Translations under genes and position numbers: made by a program | The notes under the pieces: model-generated | Databases searched by the model: none | Seen by the model: the letters and a program-made list of their open reading frames with translations, nothing else | What the model was told of the DNA's origin: nothing | In this document: positions 1 to 6,375 of the stretch, piece after piece | Layout of the letters: each line of letters starts with the position of its first letter | Position numbering within the stretch: the first letter of the stretch is position 1 | Assembly: GCA_964596375.1 (NCBI GenBank) | Contig: CAZQTO010000083.1 | Coordinates: 1 to 10,489, forward strand | Length of the DNA: 10,489 nt | Direction of reading: 5' to 3' | From: UBA1543 sp964596375 | Lineage (GTDB): Bacteria > Pseudomonadota > Zetaproteobacteria > Mariprofundales > Mariprofundaceae

Positions 1-235
1 TTTTAACGCCATTGTCGCGCAGGTAGGCGGTGTTGGTTTCGCCTTTGATGAACCACAGCAATTCATGGATGATGGATTTCAGGTGAACCTTTTTGCTGGT
101 GACCAGCGGAAACCCGGCAGCCAGGTCGAAGCGCATCTGATAACCGAAAACCGAACGCGTGCCGGTGCCGGTGCGGTCGCCTTTTTGTACGCCGTGGTCG
201 CGCACATGGCGCATCAGATCCAGATAAGGCTTCAC
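1..235 (-). CDS. thyA: Thymidylate synthase ThyA, N-terminal 78 codons (partial)
   Basis: Converts dUMP to dTMP using methylene-tetrahydrofolate, in the cytoplasm. The visible N-terminus shows the family signature from the first residues: YLDLMRHV, then KGDRTGTGT with the dUMP-phosphate-binding Arg at residue 21, FGYQMRFDL, FPLVTSKK, and IIHELLWFIKG with the catalytic-loop Glu at residue 58. These numbers match E. coli ThyA. The start is taken as GTG at 235; on the minus strand a GGGAG lies about 6 bases upstream and the protein begins VKPYLDLM, as expected for the family. The gene runs off the left edge, so the active-site Cys and the C-terminal two thirds are not visible. It is divergent from the EF-hand gene. 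Confidence 0.96.
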   Translation of the reverse strand, partial: MKPYLDLMRHVRDHGVQKGDRTGTGTRSVFGYQMRFDLAAGFPLVTSKKVHLKSIIHELLWFIKGETNTAYLRDNGVK

Positions 236-393
236 GCGTTTCTCCCGTCAGCAGAATGGGGCTTATGCTGCCCCGTGTGCCGCCCCTTGTGAACCAAACA
301 AAGCAAGCGGTTAAAGCAGACGGATAAGAAAGAAGTTGGCAAAAGCTGTGTGAGGTGCAGCATATGGCTTCACTTTTTATCTGGAGCAGTCTG
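236..393. other. Divergent intergenic region thyA / EF-hand gene
   Basis: These 158 bases separate two divergent genes and must hold the promoters of both. A small inverted repeat (GGGGC at 258-262, GCCCC at 270-274, 7-base loop) lies in the thyA leader about 25-40 bases before its GTG. I see no convincing sigma-70 boxes; TTGTGA at 287 and GTTAAA at 310 are spaced 17 apart but match the consensus poorly. Confidence 0.4.
383..386 (+). promoter_or_regulatory. Ribosome binding site of EF-hand gene
   Basis: GGAG is followed 7 bases later by ATG at 394. This favours the 394 start over the in-frame GTG at 355 and ATG at 364, and that choice places a clean signal peptide at the N-terminus. Confidence 0.7.
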
Positions 394-879
394 ATGCAAG
401 CATGGATACGTTCAACGCTGATATTTACCGTGGCCCTTGTCGCCTTCGGCCCCATTTCATGGGCTGAGGACACACCCGTTCCTGTGAGCGGGGCCGGTCA
501 AGTGAGTCAAGCCGGGGCGAAGTCAGCCCCTCAAGTAGCATTCCCTACCATCACGATGCCGGGTCAGCCGGTCGAGTCCGCTGTGTTTGACGATGAAGAG
601 GCTCCCGATGCTGTTCCCGAAGAGCTTGCAGCACCTGTTGAGGCTGCATCCACGGGCGGCCCGAAGAGCCAGACCGACAAGATCGTCGAAAAATTCATGG
701 AGCTGGATACCGACGAGTCCAAAAGTGTGTCGGTGCAAGAATACCTCATCATGGTTCAGCAGCGTGTTGAAGCGCGTTTTGCGGCCATGGATGCCAATGC
801 GGATGGCGAAGTCAGCGAGGACGAATATCGCATCTTCTGGAAATCGCGCATGGCCAAGTGGTATCGCCTGAAACGCTAG
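394..879 (+). CDS. Secreted protein with two EF-hands
   Basis: A 161-residue exported protein, probably Ca2+-binding in the periplasm or outside the cell. Residues 1-24 are a signal peptide (MQAWIRS, hydrophobic core, SWA before EDT). Residues 25-95 are a low-complexity Pro/Ala/Val/Glu-rich stretch that looks disordered. Two consecutive EF-hand loops follow. Loop 1 (residues 105-116, DTDESKSVSVQE) has Asp/Asp/Ser/Glu ligands but Lys where Gly is usual at position 6. Loop 2 (residues 133-144, DANADGEVSEDE) is canonical. The tail is basic (KSRMAKWYRLKR). The gene ends on a TAG that overlaps the stop codon of the opposing regulator. The biological role is unknown: bacterial EF-hand proteins of this size are mostly uncharacterised, and this could be a Ca2+ sensor, a buffer or a structural partner. 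Confidence 0.85.
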   Translation: MQAWIRSTLIFTVALVAFGPISWAEDTPVPVSGAGQVSQAGAKSAPQVAFPTITMPGQPVESAVFDDEEAPDAVPEELAAPVEAASTGGPKSQTDKIVEKFMELDTDESKSVSVQEYLIMVQQRVEARFAAMDANADGEVSEDEYRIFWKSRMAKWYRLKR

Positions 880-1532
880 ACCTGCTGGGCTGCCAGTTCG
901 CGCAGCGTTTTTGATTCAGGGAGCAGGACGATGCCGCGACCCAGGCTGACCATCTTGCGGCGTTCGAAATCCTTGAGCAGGCGGCTGACTACCTCGCGTG
1001 CCGTACCGAGTTCGGTGGCCAGTTGCTGGTGGGTCAGGCGTAATTCACCGCTGCCATTGTCCAGTTCCAGCAGGCGTCTTGCCAGACGCACATCCATGCG
1101 CCCGAAGGCCACATCCTCAATCAGTGTCATCAGGTCGGCGATGCGCAAGCTGATCATGGACAGCACAAAGCGCCTGAAGGCAGCATCGGAGAGCAGGACG
1201 TCGAGCCGTTTCGGGGAAAGCATGGCCAGTTCGGTTTCCTCTTCGGCAACACCCTCGGCCGGATAGGGGCGGCCACCCAGCAGGCAGGATGTGGTCAACA
1301 TGCAGGTTTGCCCGTCTTCCACACGATAGAGCACGATTTCGCGGCCCTCCGGGTCCATTTTCTGTACGCGTATGGAACCAGAAAGTACGAAGACATAGCC
1401 CTGGCAATCATCGCCATCGCGAAACAGCACCGTGCCACCGGGTACCTTCATCAATGGAAGGGCATCGAGTTCGCCGCGGATCTCGGGCGGCAAGGTTTCC
1501 AGATCGGGGAAAGCTTTTAATATAGAACCCAT
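876..1532 (-). CDS. CRP/FNR-family transcriptional regulator
   Basis: A 218-residue DNA-binding regulator. An N-terminal cyclic-nucleotide-like beta-roll (about 20-125) contains GGTVLFRDGDDCQGYVFVLSG and the YRVEDGQTCMLTTSCLLGG segment. A dimerisation helix follows (about 125-142, ending in the EDVAFGRMDVRLA linker), then a winged helix-turn-helix (about 145-214). The recognition helix AREVVSRLL carries Glu180, Ser183 and Arg184, the E-x-x-S-R pattern used by FNR to read TTGAT half-sites. The N-terminal Cys cluster that holds the FNR 4Fe-4S centre is absent. Cysteines occur at 43, 77 and 83. The start is well supported by GGGGAG 8 bases before ATG. It lies 15 bp downstream of ampD on the same strand, so it is probably co-transcribed. 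The ligand and targets are not evident. Confidence 0.9.
   Translation of the reverse strand: MGSILKAFPDLETLPPEIRGELDALPLMKVPGGTVLFRDGDDCQGYVFVLSGSIRVQKMDPEGREIVLYRVEDGQTCMLTTSCLLGGRPYPAEGVAEEETELAMLSPKRLDVLLSDAAFRRFVLSMISLRIADLMTLIEDVAFGRMDVRLARRLLELDNGSGELRLTHQQLATELGTAREVVSRLLKDFERRKMVSLGRGIVLLPESKTLRELAAQQV
889..912 (+). terminator. Possible intrinsic terminator of EF-hand gene, inside the opposing gene
   Basis: Ten bases past the EF-hand stop, GCTGC (889-893) can pair with GCAGC (902-906) around an 8-base loop, followed by G and TTTTT (908-912). This has the shape of a Rho-independent terminator, though the stem is only 5 bp. It lies within the last codons of the convergent CRP/FNR gene. 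Confidence 0.35.
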
Positions 1533-1547
1533 CAGATCAACTCCCCG

Positions 1548-2108
1548 TCATCTTAAAGTCATGTCTGTCCGGCGTATGCGCGCCAGCGAACGGCGAAAGC
1601 GGCCCCAGTCCCACTGCCTGCCGGGATCCCATTTGCGTCCCGGCGCCACATCCTGATGACCAACGATACGCTCAGGTGTCATATCCGGAAAGCGCAGCAT
1701 CAGTGCCCGGCACAGGCGGGCGGTTTCGCGATATTGCCTGGGGGTGAAAGGGGTTTGCTCATCGCCCAGCATTTCGATGCCGATGGAATAATCGTTGCAC
1801 TGCTCTTTGCCCTGCCAGATGGATGCTCCGGCATGCCATGCACGCTGCCCGGTTGGCACGAACTGAGTGATGTGCCCGTCTCTATCCACCACAAAATGCG
1901 CCGCCACGCGCATGCCTTCAAGGCTGGTAAACGATGCATGCGCCGAGATGTCCAGTTGGCCTGTAAACAGCGCTTCGACATGCTGCATGGTGAACCGGCC
2001 GGCCGGCAGGCTGATGGCATGCAGCACAATCAGGTCCACAGGCGTGTTTGCCGGTCGTGTATCGTGATGCGGCGAAGGGATATAGCGCAGCGCAATGTTC
2101 GAAGCCAT
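1548..2108 (-). CDS. ampD: 1,6-anhydro-N-acetylmuramyl-L-alanine amidase AmpD
   Basis: A cytoplasmic zinc amidase that removes the peptide from anhydro-muropeptides during murein recycling. The 186-residue length matches the family. The zinc ligands are recognisable: His30 in LIVLHAISLP, His151 in RIVGHQDVAPGRKWDPG, and Asp161 in the same motif. The general base Glu112 lies in SIGIEMLGDE, and Lys159 is also conserved. FTSLEGMRVAAHFVVDRDG and QRAWHAGAS are typical of AmpD rather than of exported AmiD-type amidases, and there is no signal peptide. The ribosome site is weak (GGGGC directly before ATG), with no better in-frame start just upstream. It lies between the aldolase fusion gene and the CRP/FNR regulator, all on the minus strand. 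No ampR or beta-lactamase gene is in view, so a role in beta-lactamase induction cannot be assumed. Confidence 0.93.
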   Translation of the reverse strand: MASNIALRYIPSPHHDTRPANTPVDLIVLHAISLPAGRFTMQHVEALFTGQLDISAHASFTSLEGMRVAAHFVVDRDGHITQFVPTGQRAWHAGASIWQGKEQCNDYSIGIEMLGDEQTPFTPRQYRETARLCRALMLRFPDMTPERIVGHQDVAPGRKWDPGRQWDWGRFRRSLARIRRTDMTLR

Positions 2109-2171
2109 GCCCCATGATGCGGTGATGCACCGGAGCTTGGCAAGGCCTGCCGATTGAAAGGTCTCGGTTAT

Positions 2172-2191
2172 CCCTAAATTACGCCCTAAAT
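2172..2191 (-). repeat. Short tandem repeat across the aldolase stop codon
   Basis: On the minus strand ATTTAGGG occurs twice, 12 bases apart. The first copy contains the TAG stop of the aldolase/dehydrogenase gene and the second lies just after it. It may be a small local duplication; no function is apparent. Confidence 0.4.
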
Positions 2192-4147
2192 CACCCGTTC
2201 ATTACCGCCATCGATCGGCAGTTGCGCCCCGGTGGTGCAGGCAAACAGAGGTCCGGCCATGGCTGAGGCAAGCTCGGCGACATGCCTCGATGTCACTTCC
2301 ACATGCAGCAGATTATTGGTTTTGTACGCCTCCACGCTCAGACCATAGTGTGCGGCGCGTGCGCTCAGCACCTCATCCGTCCAGATAGCCGTATCGAACA
2401 CGGCATTCGGATGCAGCATATTGATGCGAATGCCCTGTTCCGCCATTTCAAGGGCGGCGACCCGGCCCAACTGGGTCAACCCCGCCTTGGCCACCGAATA
2501 AGCTGCAGCACCTGGGCCTGGTGCCGGAACATTCTTCGATGCAATGATGACCACCGCTGGCTGCATACCCAGGGCCAGATAAGGCTGGGCGTATTCAAGC
2601 AATCGCTGATGACTGGTCAGATTCAGGGCAAGGCTCTTATCCCATCCAGCGGCATCCATATCGGCAATGCGCCGGCTGGCGGGGAAAATACCGGCATTGG
2701 AAATCACGATGTCCAGGCCACCAAAGCGGCGCACCGCTTCATCCACACAGGATTTGAAAGCGGCATCATCGGTCACGTCGCAAACCAGTCCCAGCGCATC
2801 CGGTGCGGCAAACAGCTCGCAAACCTGCGGGTTGATGTCCAGCGCGAGCACGGCGGCTCCCTGCGCGCGCAGCACCTCGGCACAGGCCCGACCGATGCCG
2901 CTGGCCGCTCCGGTTACCAGAGCCACCTTGCCCTGATGCAGCCTGGAAGTACCACCCTTGCCCAGCTTAGCCTGCTCCAGCTCCCAGTATTCAACCTCGA
3001 ACAGTTCCGCCTCGCTCACCGGAGTCCAGCCGCCCATGGCCTCGGCCTGCAGTACGGCAGGCCGCGAGTGTTGGCTGATGTCAGCAATGATGCCCGCTTC
3101 CTGCACGCTGCGTCCGAAGCTGATGCAGCCGGTTCCAGGCCAGACAGCCCAGCGCGGCGCCACATCCAGACAGGTCAGCGCGCCATCTGTATGTCTGGCA
3201 AAATAAGCACGGTATTGATCTGCATAGGCCGCTACGTTTTCTGCAACATCACCGTCAACAAACAAGGGCGCCGGCTTGGTGCGGATCACATGGTCCGGGG
3301 TCAGTGTGCCACCATTTACAGCCCCGGCCCTGGCATGCGCAGCAAAGCCTGCCGCTTCCGGGCCATCATCCAGACAGGCCAGCATGGGCGCTCCACGCAG
3401 CCCGCTTACCTCGCAGCGCAATGTGGCCAGAGCCAGTAAATCGGTTTGCGTTTGAGCCTTCGGCAGGGTGTAGGCGGCATGCTTTTCAAGATAGACCTCG
3501 GCCTTGCTGACCAGCGCGATCATCTGCTCGTAACTTTGCCGTGCATCATCGGCAAAGGTGAACAGGCCGTGATGCATCAGCACCATGCCGTCCAGTTCTG
3601 TCCAATCCACATCGCGTGTCAAGTCGCGAACCGTCCTGGCCAGAATAAAGCCCGGCATCACATAGGGGATGACCAGCACGCGTTCGCCGAACAGTTCACG
3701 GATGCGCGCCTCGCCATCCGGGGTGTTGCTGATGGTGACCACCGCATCGGTATGCGTGTGATCAACGTAAGTAAATGGAATCAGCGCATGCAGAATCGCC
3801 TCGACGGACGGATTGGGTGCTGATGGATCGAGCATGGCGATGCGCTGGGCGCGCACCATATCGGTGTCGGAAAGCTCATCCAGCCTGGCCAGACGCAACA
3901 GGGCGGACATGCGCACCGGGGCAAAACCGGCAGCCTCGATGGTCGCCAGATCCCAGCCGCTGCCCTTCACATACAGGGTTTCCACGGCATCGCCGAACAC
4001 ATCCTTGGCTGTTGCCTTCAGCGAGGTGTTGCCACCGCCGTGCAATACCAGTGAGGATTCACGGCCCAGCAGGCGGGAGGTGTACACACGCATCTCAAGG
4101 GCATCGGCGCAGCGCGCCGCCTCCGCATCATTCCACAGGCTTTGCAT
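2186..4147 (-). CDS. Bifunctional class II aldolase / short-chain dehydrogenase
   Basis: A 653-residue fusion in the RhaD aldolase-ADH (YuxG-like) family. The N-terminal half (about 15-240) is a class II, zinc-dependent sugar-phosphate aldolase: LVLHGGGNTSLK (GGGNTS at 37-42), zinc ligands in YVDHTHTDA (His130, His132) and in MVLMHHGLF (His192/193). The C-terminal part (about 403-653) is an NAD(P)-dependent SDR: VALVTGAASGIGRA (412-419), SNAG (483-486), catalytic Ser537 in IIASK, and Tyr550/Lys554 in YSVAK. In the family the aldolase splits a ketose-1-phosphate into DHAP and an aldehyde, and the SDR plausibly handles the aldehyde. No matching kinase, isomerase or transporter is nearby, so the substrate is open; rhamnulose-1-phosphate or a 5-deoxypentulose-1-phosphate are candidates by family only. 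The start at 4147 rests on GGAGG 6 bases upstream; ATGs at 4171 and 4153 lack such a site. It overlaps the end of ftsY by 20 bp. Confidence 0.9.
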   Translation of the reverse strand: MQSLWNDAEAARCADALEMRVYTSRLLGRESSLVLHGGGNTSLKATAKDVFGDAVETLYVKGSGWDLATIEAAGFAPVRMSALLRLARLDELSDTDMVRAQRIAMLDPSAPNPSVEAILHALIPFTYVDHTHTDAVVTISNTPDGEARIRELFGERVLVIPYVMPGFILARTVRDLTRDVDWTELDGMVLMHHGLFTFADDARQSYEQMIALVSKAEVYLEKHAAYTLPKAQTQTDLLALATLRCEVSGLRGAPMLACLDDGPEAAGFAAHARAGAVNGGTLTPDHVIRTKPAPLFVDGDVAENVAAYADQYRAYFARHTDGALTCLDVAPRWAVWPGTGCISFGRSVQEAGIIADISQHSRPAVLQAEAMGGWTPVSEAELFEVEYWELEQAKLGKGGTSRLHQGKVALVTGAASGIGRACAEVLRAQGAAVLALDINPQVCELFAAPDALGLVCDVTDDAAFKSCVDEAVRRFGGLDIVISNAGIFPASRRIADMDAAGWDKSLALNLTSHQRLLEYAQPYLALGMQPAVVIIASKNVPAPGPGAAAYSVAKAGLTQLGRVAALEMAEQGIRINMLHPNAVFDTAIWTDEVLSARAAHYGLSVEAYKTNNLLHVEVTSRHVAELASAMAGPLFACTTGAQLPIDGGNERVI

Positions 4148-5069
4148 CGTCATCCTCCATATTGTTTTCATGTTCCGGCTTGCCGGCCCCGATGTCGGGT
4201 ATCAGTCCGTTGACAAAGTCAGCCGCATCAAAGGGCATCATGTCTTCCAATGTTTCGCCCACGCCGACATAGCGCACCGGCAGGCCGAAGCGGTGCACCA
4301 GTTGCAGCACAATGCCTCCCTTGCCTGTGCCGTCGAGCTTGGTGACGATCAGCCCGTTGGTACCGGCCACCTCGCGGAATTTTTCAATCTGCGCCACGGC
4401 ATTCTGCCCTGTGCCGGCATCCACTACCTGCCAAACCTCGTGTGGCGCTCCATCCAGTGCCTTACCGATCACGCGCTTCACCTTACCCAACTCGTCCATC
4501 AGGCCCTTGTCGGTCTGCACGCGTCCGGCGGTGTCGATAATCACCACATCGTAGTTTCTTGAAATGCCGTGCTGTACTGCATCAAATGCTACGGCTGCCG
4601 GATCGGCGCCGTTGTGCTGACGCACCATATCGGCCCCGGCCCGTTCCACCCAGATGGCCAACTGTTCAATCGCTGCAGCACGGAAGGTGTCGCAGGCGCC
4701 AACAACAACACGCTTGCCCTGAGCGCGGAACATGGTTGCCAGCTTGCCGATGGTGGTGGTTTTACCCGTGCCGTTCACCCCGACCACAAGCAATACGAAC
4801 GGGCCGCTTTGCGGCAGATTGAGCGGTGTAATCTCCGGGAACATTTGCAGCATGGCCGCCTTCAGGCCATCCAGCGGCTGGCTGCTCTTTTTTGCCTTGC
4901 TGACCAGCGCCAGAGAAGTCTGCGCGCCGCAATCGGCCAGAATCAGGCCGTCCTCGACATCCGTCCATTCGGCCTCGCTTAATTTGACGACATCGCGCCC
5001 GGGCAGTAATTGGGAAAGATTCTCCCGGCTGCGGCTTAAGCCCTGTTTGAGTCTGGAAAATAAAGACAC
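4128..5069 (-). CDS. ftsY: Signal recognition particle receptor FtsY
   Basis: The SRP receptor GTPase, which docks SRP-ribosome complexes at the inner membrane. The 313-residue protein is essentially the NG core: an N domain (1 to about 85) starting SLFSRLKQGLSRSREN, then the G domain with GVNGTGKTTTIGKLA (P-loop 97-104), DTFRAAA (127-133), DTAGR (179-183), TKLDGTGKGG (243-252) and the closing GVGETLEDMMPFDAADFV. The long acidic A domain of E. coli FtsY is missing, as in many bacteria. GTG at 5069 is preferred because GGAGGAG lies 5 bases upstream and the protein then starts at the usual amphipathic membrane-binding helix; an in-frame GTG at 5102 would add 11 residues without homology support. 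A short acidic tail (EHENNMEDDDAKPVE) overlaps the next gene. No ftsE or ftsX follows, unlike in E. coli. Confidence 0.95.
   Translation of the reverse strand: MSLFSRLKQGLSRSRENLSQLLPGRDVVKLSEAEWTDVEDGLILADCGAQTSLALVSKAKKSSQPLDGLKAAMLQMFPEITPLNLPQSGPFVLLVVGVNGTGKTTTIGKLATMFRAQGKRVVVGACDTFRAAAIEQLAIWVERAGADMVRQHNGADPAAVAFDAVQHGISRNYDVVIIDTAGRVQTDKGLMDELGKVKRVIGKALDGAPHEVWQVVDAGTGQNAVAQIEKFREVAGTNGLIVTKLDGTGKGGIVLQLVHRFGLPVRYVGVGETLEDMMPFDAADFVNGLIPDIGAGKPEHENNMEDDDAKPVE
4154..4158 (-). promoter_or_regulatory. Ribosome binding site of aldolase/SDR gene, inside ftsY
   Basis: GGAGG on the minus strand lies 6 bases before the ATG at 4147 and within the codons for the Met-Glu-Asp near the end of FtsY. 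It decides the start and suggests that translation is coupled to ftsY. Confidence 0.7.
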
Positions 5070-5074
5070 GTCAT

Positions 5075-5081
5075 CTCCTCC
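5075..5081 (-). promoter_or_regulatory. Ribosome binding site of ftsY
   Basis: GGAGGAG on the minus strand, 5 bases before the GTG at 5069. A near-perfect Shine-Dalgarno sequence that would lie inside the coding region if the upstream GTG at 5102 were used. Confidence 0.7.
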
Positions 5082-5156
5082 AAAGGAAGCGACCGGCGCC
5101 ACGGCCCCGGTCGGGCCATGCTGGGAGGCAAGGGGAAACAGTCAACCTTGAAAGAT

Positions 5157-5609
5157 TCAGTGCATGCCGCCGTGATGCCCATGGCCCATGCGCATATCGC
5201 GTACCACTGCCTGCACCTTAAAGTGAGTGCCATCGGCCAGAGACAGCACAATGTTCACCACGTCCTTCTCATGCAGTTCTCTGCTAAGACCCATGAGCAT
5301 GATGTGGAAGCCGCCGGGCATAAAGCTGAATTCGCCATGGGCCGGAACAATCACCGAATCCACAGAGAACATGACCATCTTCCCATCCTGCATGCGCATG
5401 GTGTGAAAATTGTTCGACGAAGCGGCATCTGTACTCACCCCGATGATGCTGATATCGCTATCGCTCGTATTCTTCAATGTCATATAGGCAGCCGAATTCT
5501 GTGCTACCGACGGCATCAGGCGCACCCAGGCATCCTTTGCCACCATATCGGTTGCATATGCCGCCTGGGCAGAGAGCAAGATCAATAATGCCAATAGCAC
5601 CCTTTTCAT
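5157..5609 (-). CDS. Periplasmic copper chaperone, PCu(A)C family
   Basis: A 150-residue exported Cu(I) carrier. Residues 1-19 are a signal peptide (MKRVLLALLILL...AYA). The mature domain carries the exact family spacing H-x10-M-x21-H-x-M: His69, Met80, His102 and Met104, within FHTMRMQDGKMVMF and FMPGGFHIMLMGL. The C-terminus ends in a His/Met-rich tail, MGHGHHGGMH, which may add metal-binding capacity. In characterised bacteria PCu(A)C delivers Cu(I) to the CuA site of cytochrome c oxidase or to Sco. The Sco gene lies 13 bp upstream, which supports that pairing. AGGAG lies 8 bases before ATG. The gene precedes ftsY by 87 bp, which may hold a separate ftsY promoter. Confidence 0.93.
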   Translation of the reverse strand: MKRVLLALLILLSAQAAYATDMVAKDAWVRLMPSVAQNSAAYMTLKNTSDSDISIIGVSTDAASSNNFHTMRMQDGKMVMFSVDSVIVPAHGEFSFMPGGFHIMLMGLSRELHEKDVVNIVLSLADGTHFKVQAVVRDMRMGHGHHGGMH

Positions 5610-5622
5610 GGTTTTACTCCTT

Positions 5623-6216
5623 TCACCTCAGCCATGGCCGTATCCTGTCGGCAATGAAGGCCGGATCGGTCTCTTCATCAAACAGGTCGGCAATCTTGCC
5701 GTCCGGATTGACCAGATAGATAAAATTGGTGTGCTCCACCTCATAATTGGCCTCAGCCGGTTGATCCGGGACCGCATAATCCACCCGCCATTTGGCAGTC
5801 ACTTTATCAAGCTGTTCACGGGTTCCGGTCAGGCCCCTGATACGCTTGTCAAAGAAGGCGGCATAATGATCCAGTATGGCTGGCGTATCGCGCCGGGGAT
5901 CGACACTGATGAAAATGCCGCCCAGCTGATCGGCCTGTGACGCTCCCGCCTGCCGCATGGCATCAGCCATCACACCGAGAGCCATCGGGCAAACATCGGG
6001 ACAATGGGTATAGCCGAAATACACCAGCATCACCTTACCGCGAAAATCATGCAGGCTGACGGGGCCAGTGGCAGACTCCAGTTGGAAATCCCCCCCCATC
6101 CCCTGCAAAGCAGGTGGAACCGTCGGTTTTTGCATCTGCAGTAGCCAGGCGCTTATGCCAACGGCTGAGATGAGAACAACGGCAATGAGAAGGTATTTAA
6201 CAACAGATGTATTCAT
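5623..6216 (-). CDS. Sco1/SenC/PrrC family copper and thiol protein
   Basis: A 197-residue membrane-anchored periplasmic protein for CuA-site assembly of cytochrome oxidase. One N-terminal membrane helix (about 7-27) is followed by a thioredoxin-fold domain. The copper ligands are all present: Cys72 and Cys76 in YFGYTHCPDVCPMAL, and His162 in VEHTNFIYLVNPDG. SVDPRRDTP is also typical. The family either inserts copper into CuA or reduces its cysteines. It is followed 13 bp later by the PCu(A)C gene, so the two are almost certainly one operon. There is no good Shine-Dalgarno at the usual distance; the nearest purine-rich AGAGGA is about 17 bases before the ATG, so initiation may be weak or the start slightly different. 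Confidence 0.94.
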   Translation of the reverse strand: MNTSVVKYLLIAVVLISAVGISAWLLQMQKPTVPPALQGMGGDFQLESATGPVSLHDFRGKVMLVYFGYTHCPDVCPMALGVMADAMRQAGASQADQLGGIFISVDPRRDTPAILDHYAAFFDKRIRGLTGTREQLDKVTAKWRVDYAVPDQPAEANYEVEHTNFIYLVNPDGKIADLFDEETDPAFIADRIRPWLR

Positions 6217-6321
6217 TGCAGTAATCGTATATTCCTCTGTGTTGTTTGACTATGGCGGAGCACGATTCTCAGATAGGTGAATAGGACTCACTAATCCGGC
6301 ATTACCCATGAGTTGAATGGG

Positions 6322-6357
6322 AAAAACCGGCATGAACCGGGGGCATCGTGCCCCCGG
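6322..6357 (-). terminator. Hairpin, probable terminator of the outer-membrane protein gene
   Basis: Positions 6337-6345 (CCGGGGGCA) and 6349-6357 (TGCCCCCGG) are perfect complements, forming a 9-bp GC-rich stem with a TCG loop, 18 bases after the outer-membrane protein's stop. In the direction of transcription a TTTTT run follows at 6326-6322, about 10 bases past the stem. That is farther than ideal, so it may be a weak terminator or an RNA 3'-end stabiliser. It separates the barrel gene from sco-PCu(A)C. Confidence 0.55.
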
Positions 6358-6375
6358 ACCAACACCTTTCGGCAG

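Noticed and set aside
287..315. Possible sigma-70 promoter TTGTGA - 17 bases - GTTAAA before the EF-hand gene
   Set aside because: Only 4 of 6 and 3 of 6 matches to consensus; a match this weak is expected by chance.
63..473. Long minus-strand open frame of 136 codons
   Set aside because: It overlaps thyA on the same strand in another frame and the EF-hand gene on the opposite strand; the product is low-complexity, Arg/Ser-rich and resembles no family.
1656..2117. Plus-strand open frame opposite ampD
   Set aside because: It is antisense to a gene with all AmpD catalytic residues; composition is that of a shadow frame.
2282..3439. Plus-strand open frame of 385 codons
   Set aside because: It is the antisense shadow of the aldolase/SDR gene, whose motifs are unambiguous; the translated product is His/Arg/Gln-rich without recognisable domains.
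3813..4562. Plus-strand open frame of 249 codons across the ftsY-aldolase junction
   Set aside because: It is antisense to two well-supported genes and shows no ribosome site or domain.
5103..5117. Inverted repeat GGCCC / GGGCC upstream of ftsY
   Set aside because: A 5-bp stem with no T run, so it is not supported as a terminator; it also lies too close to the ftsY start to interpret.
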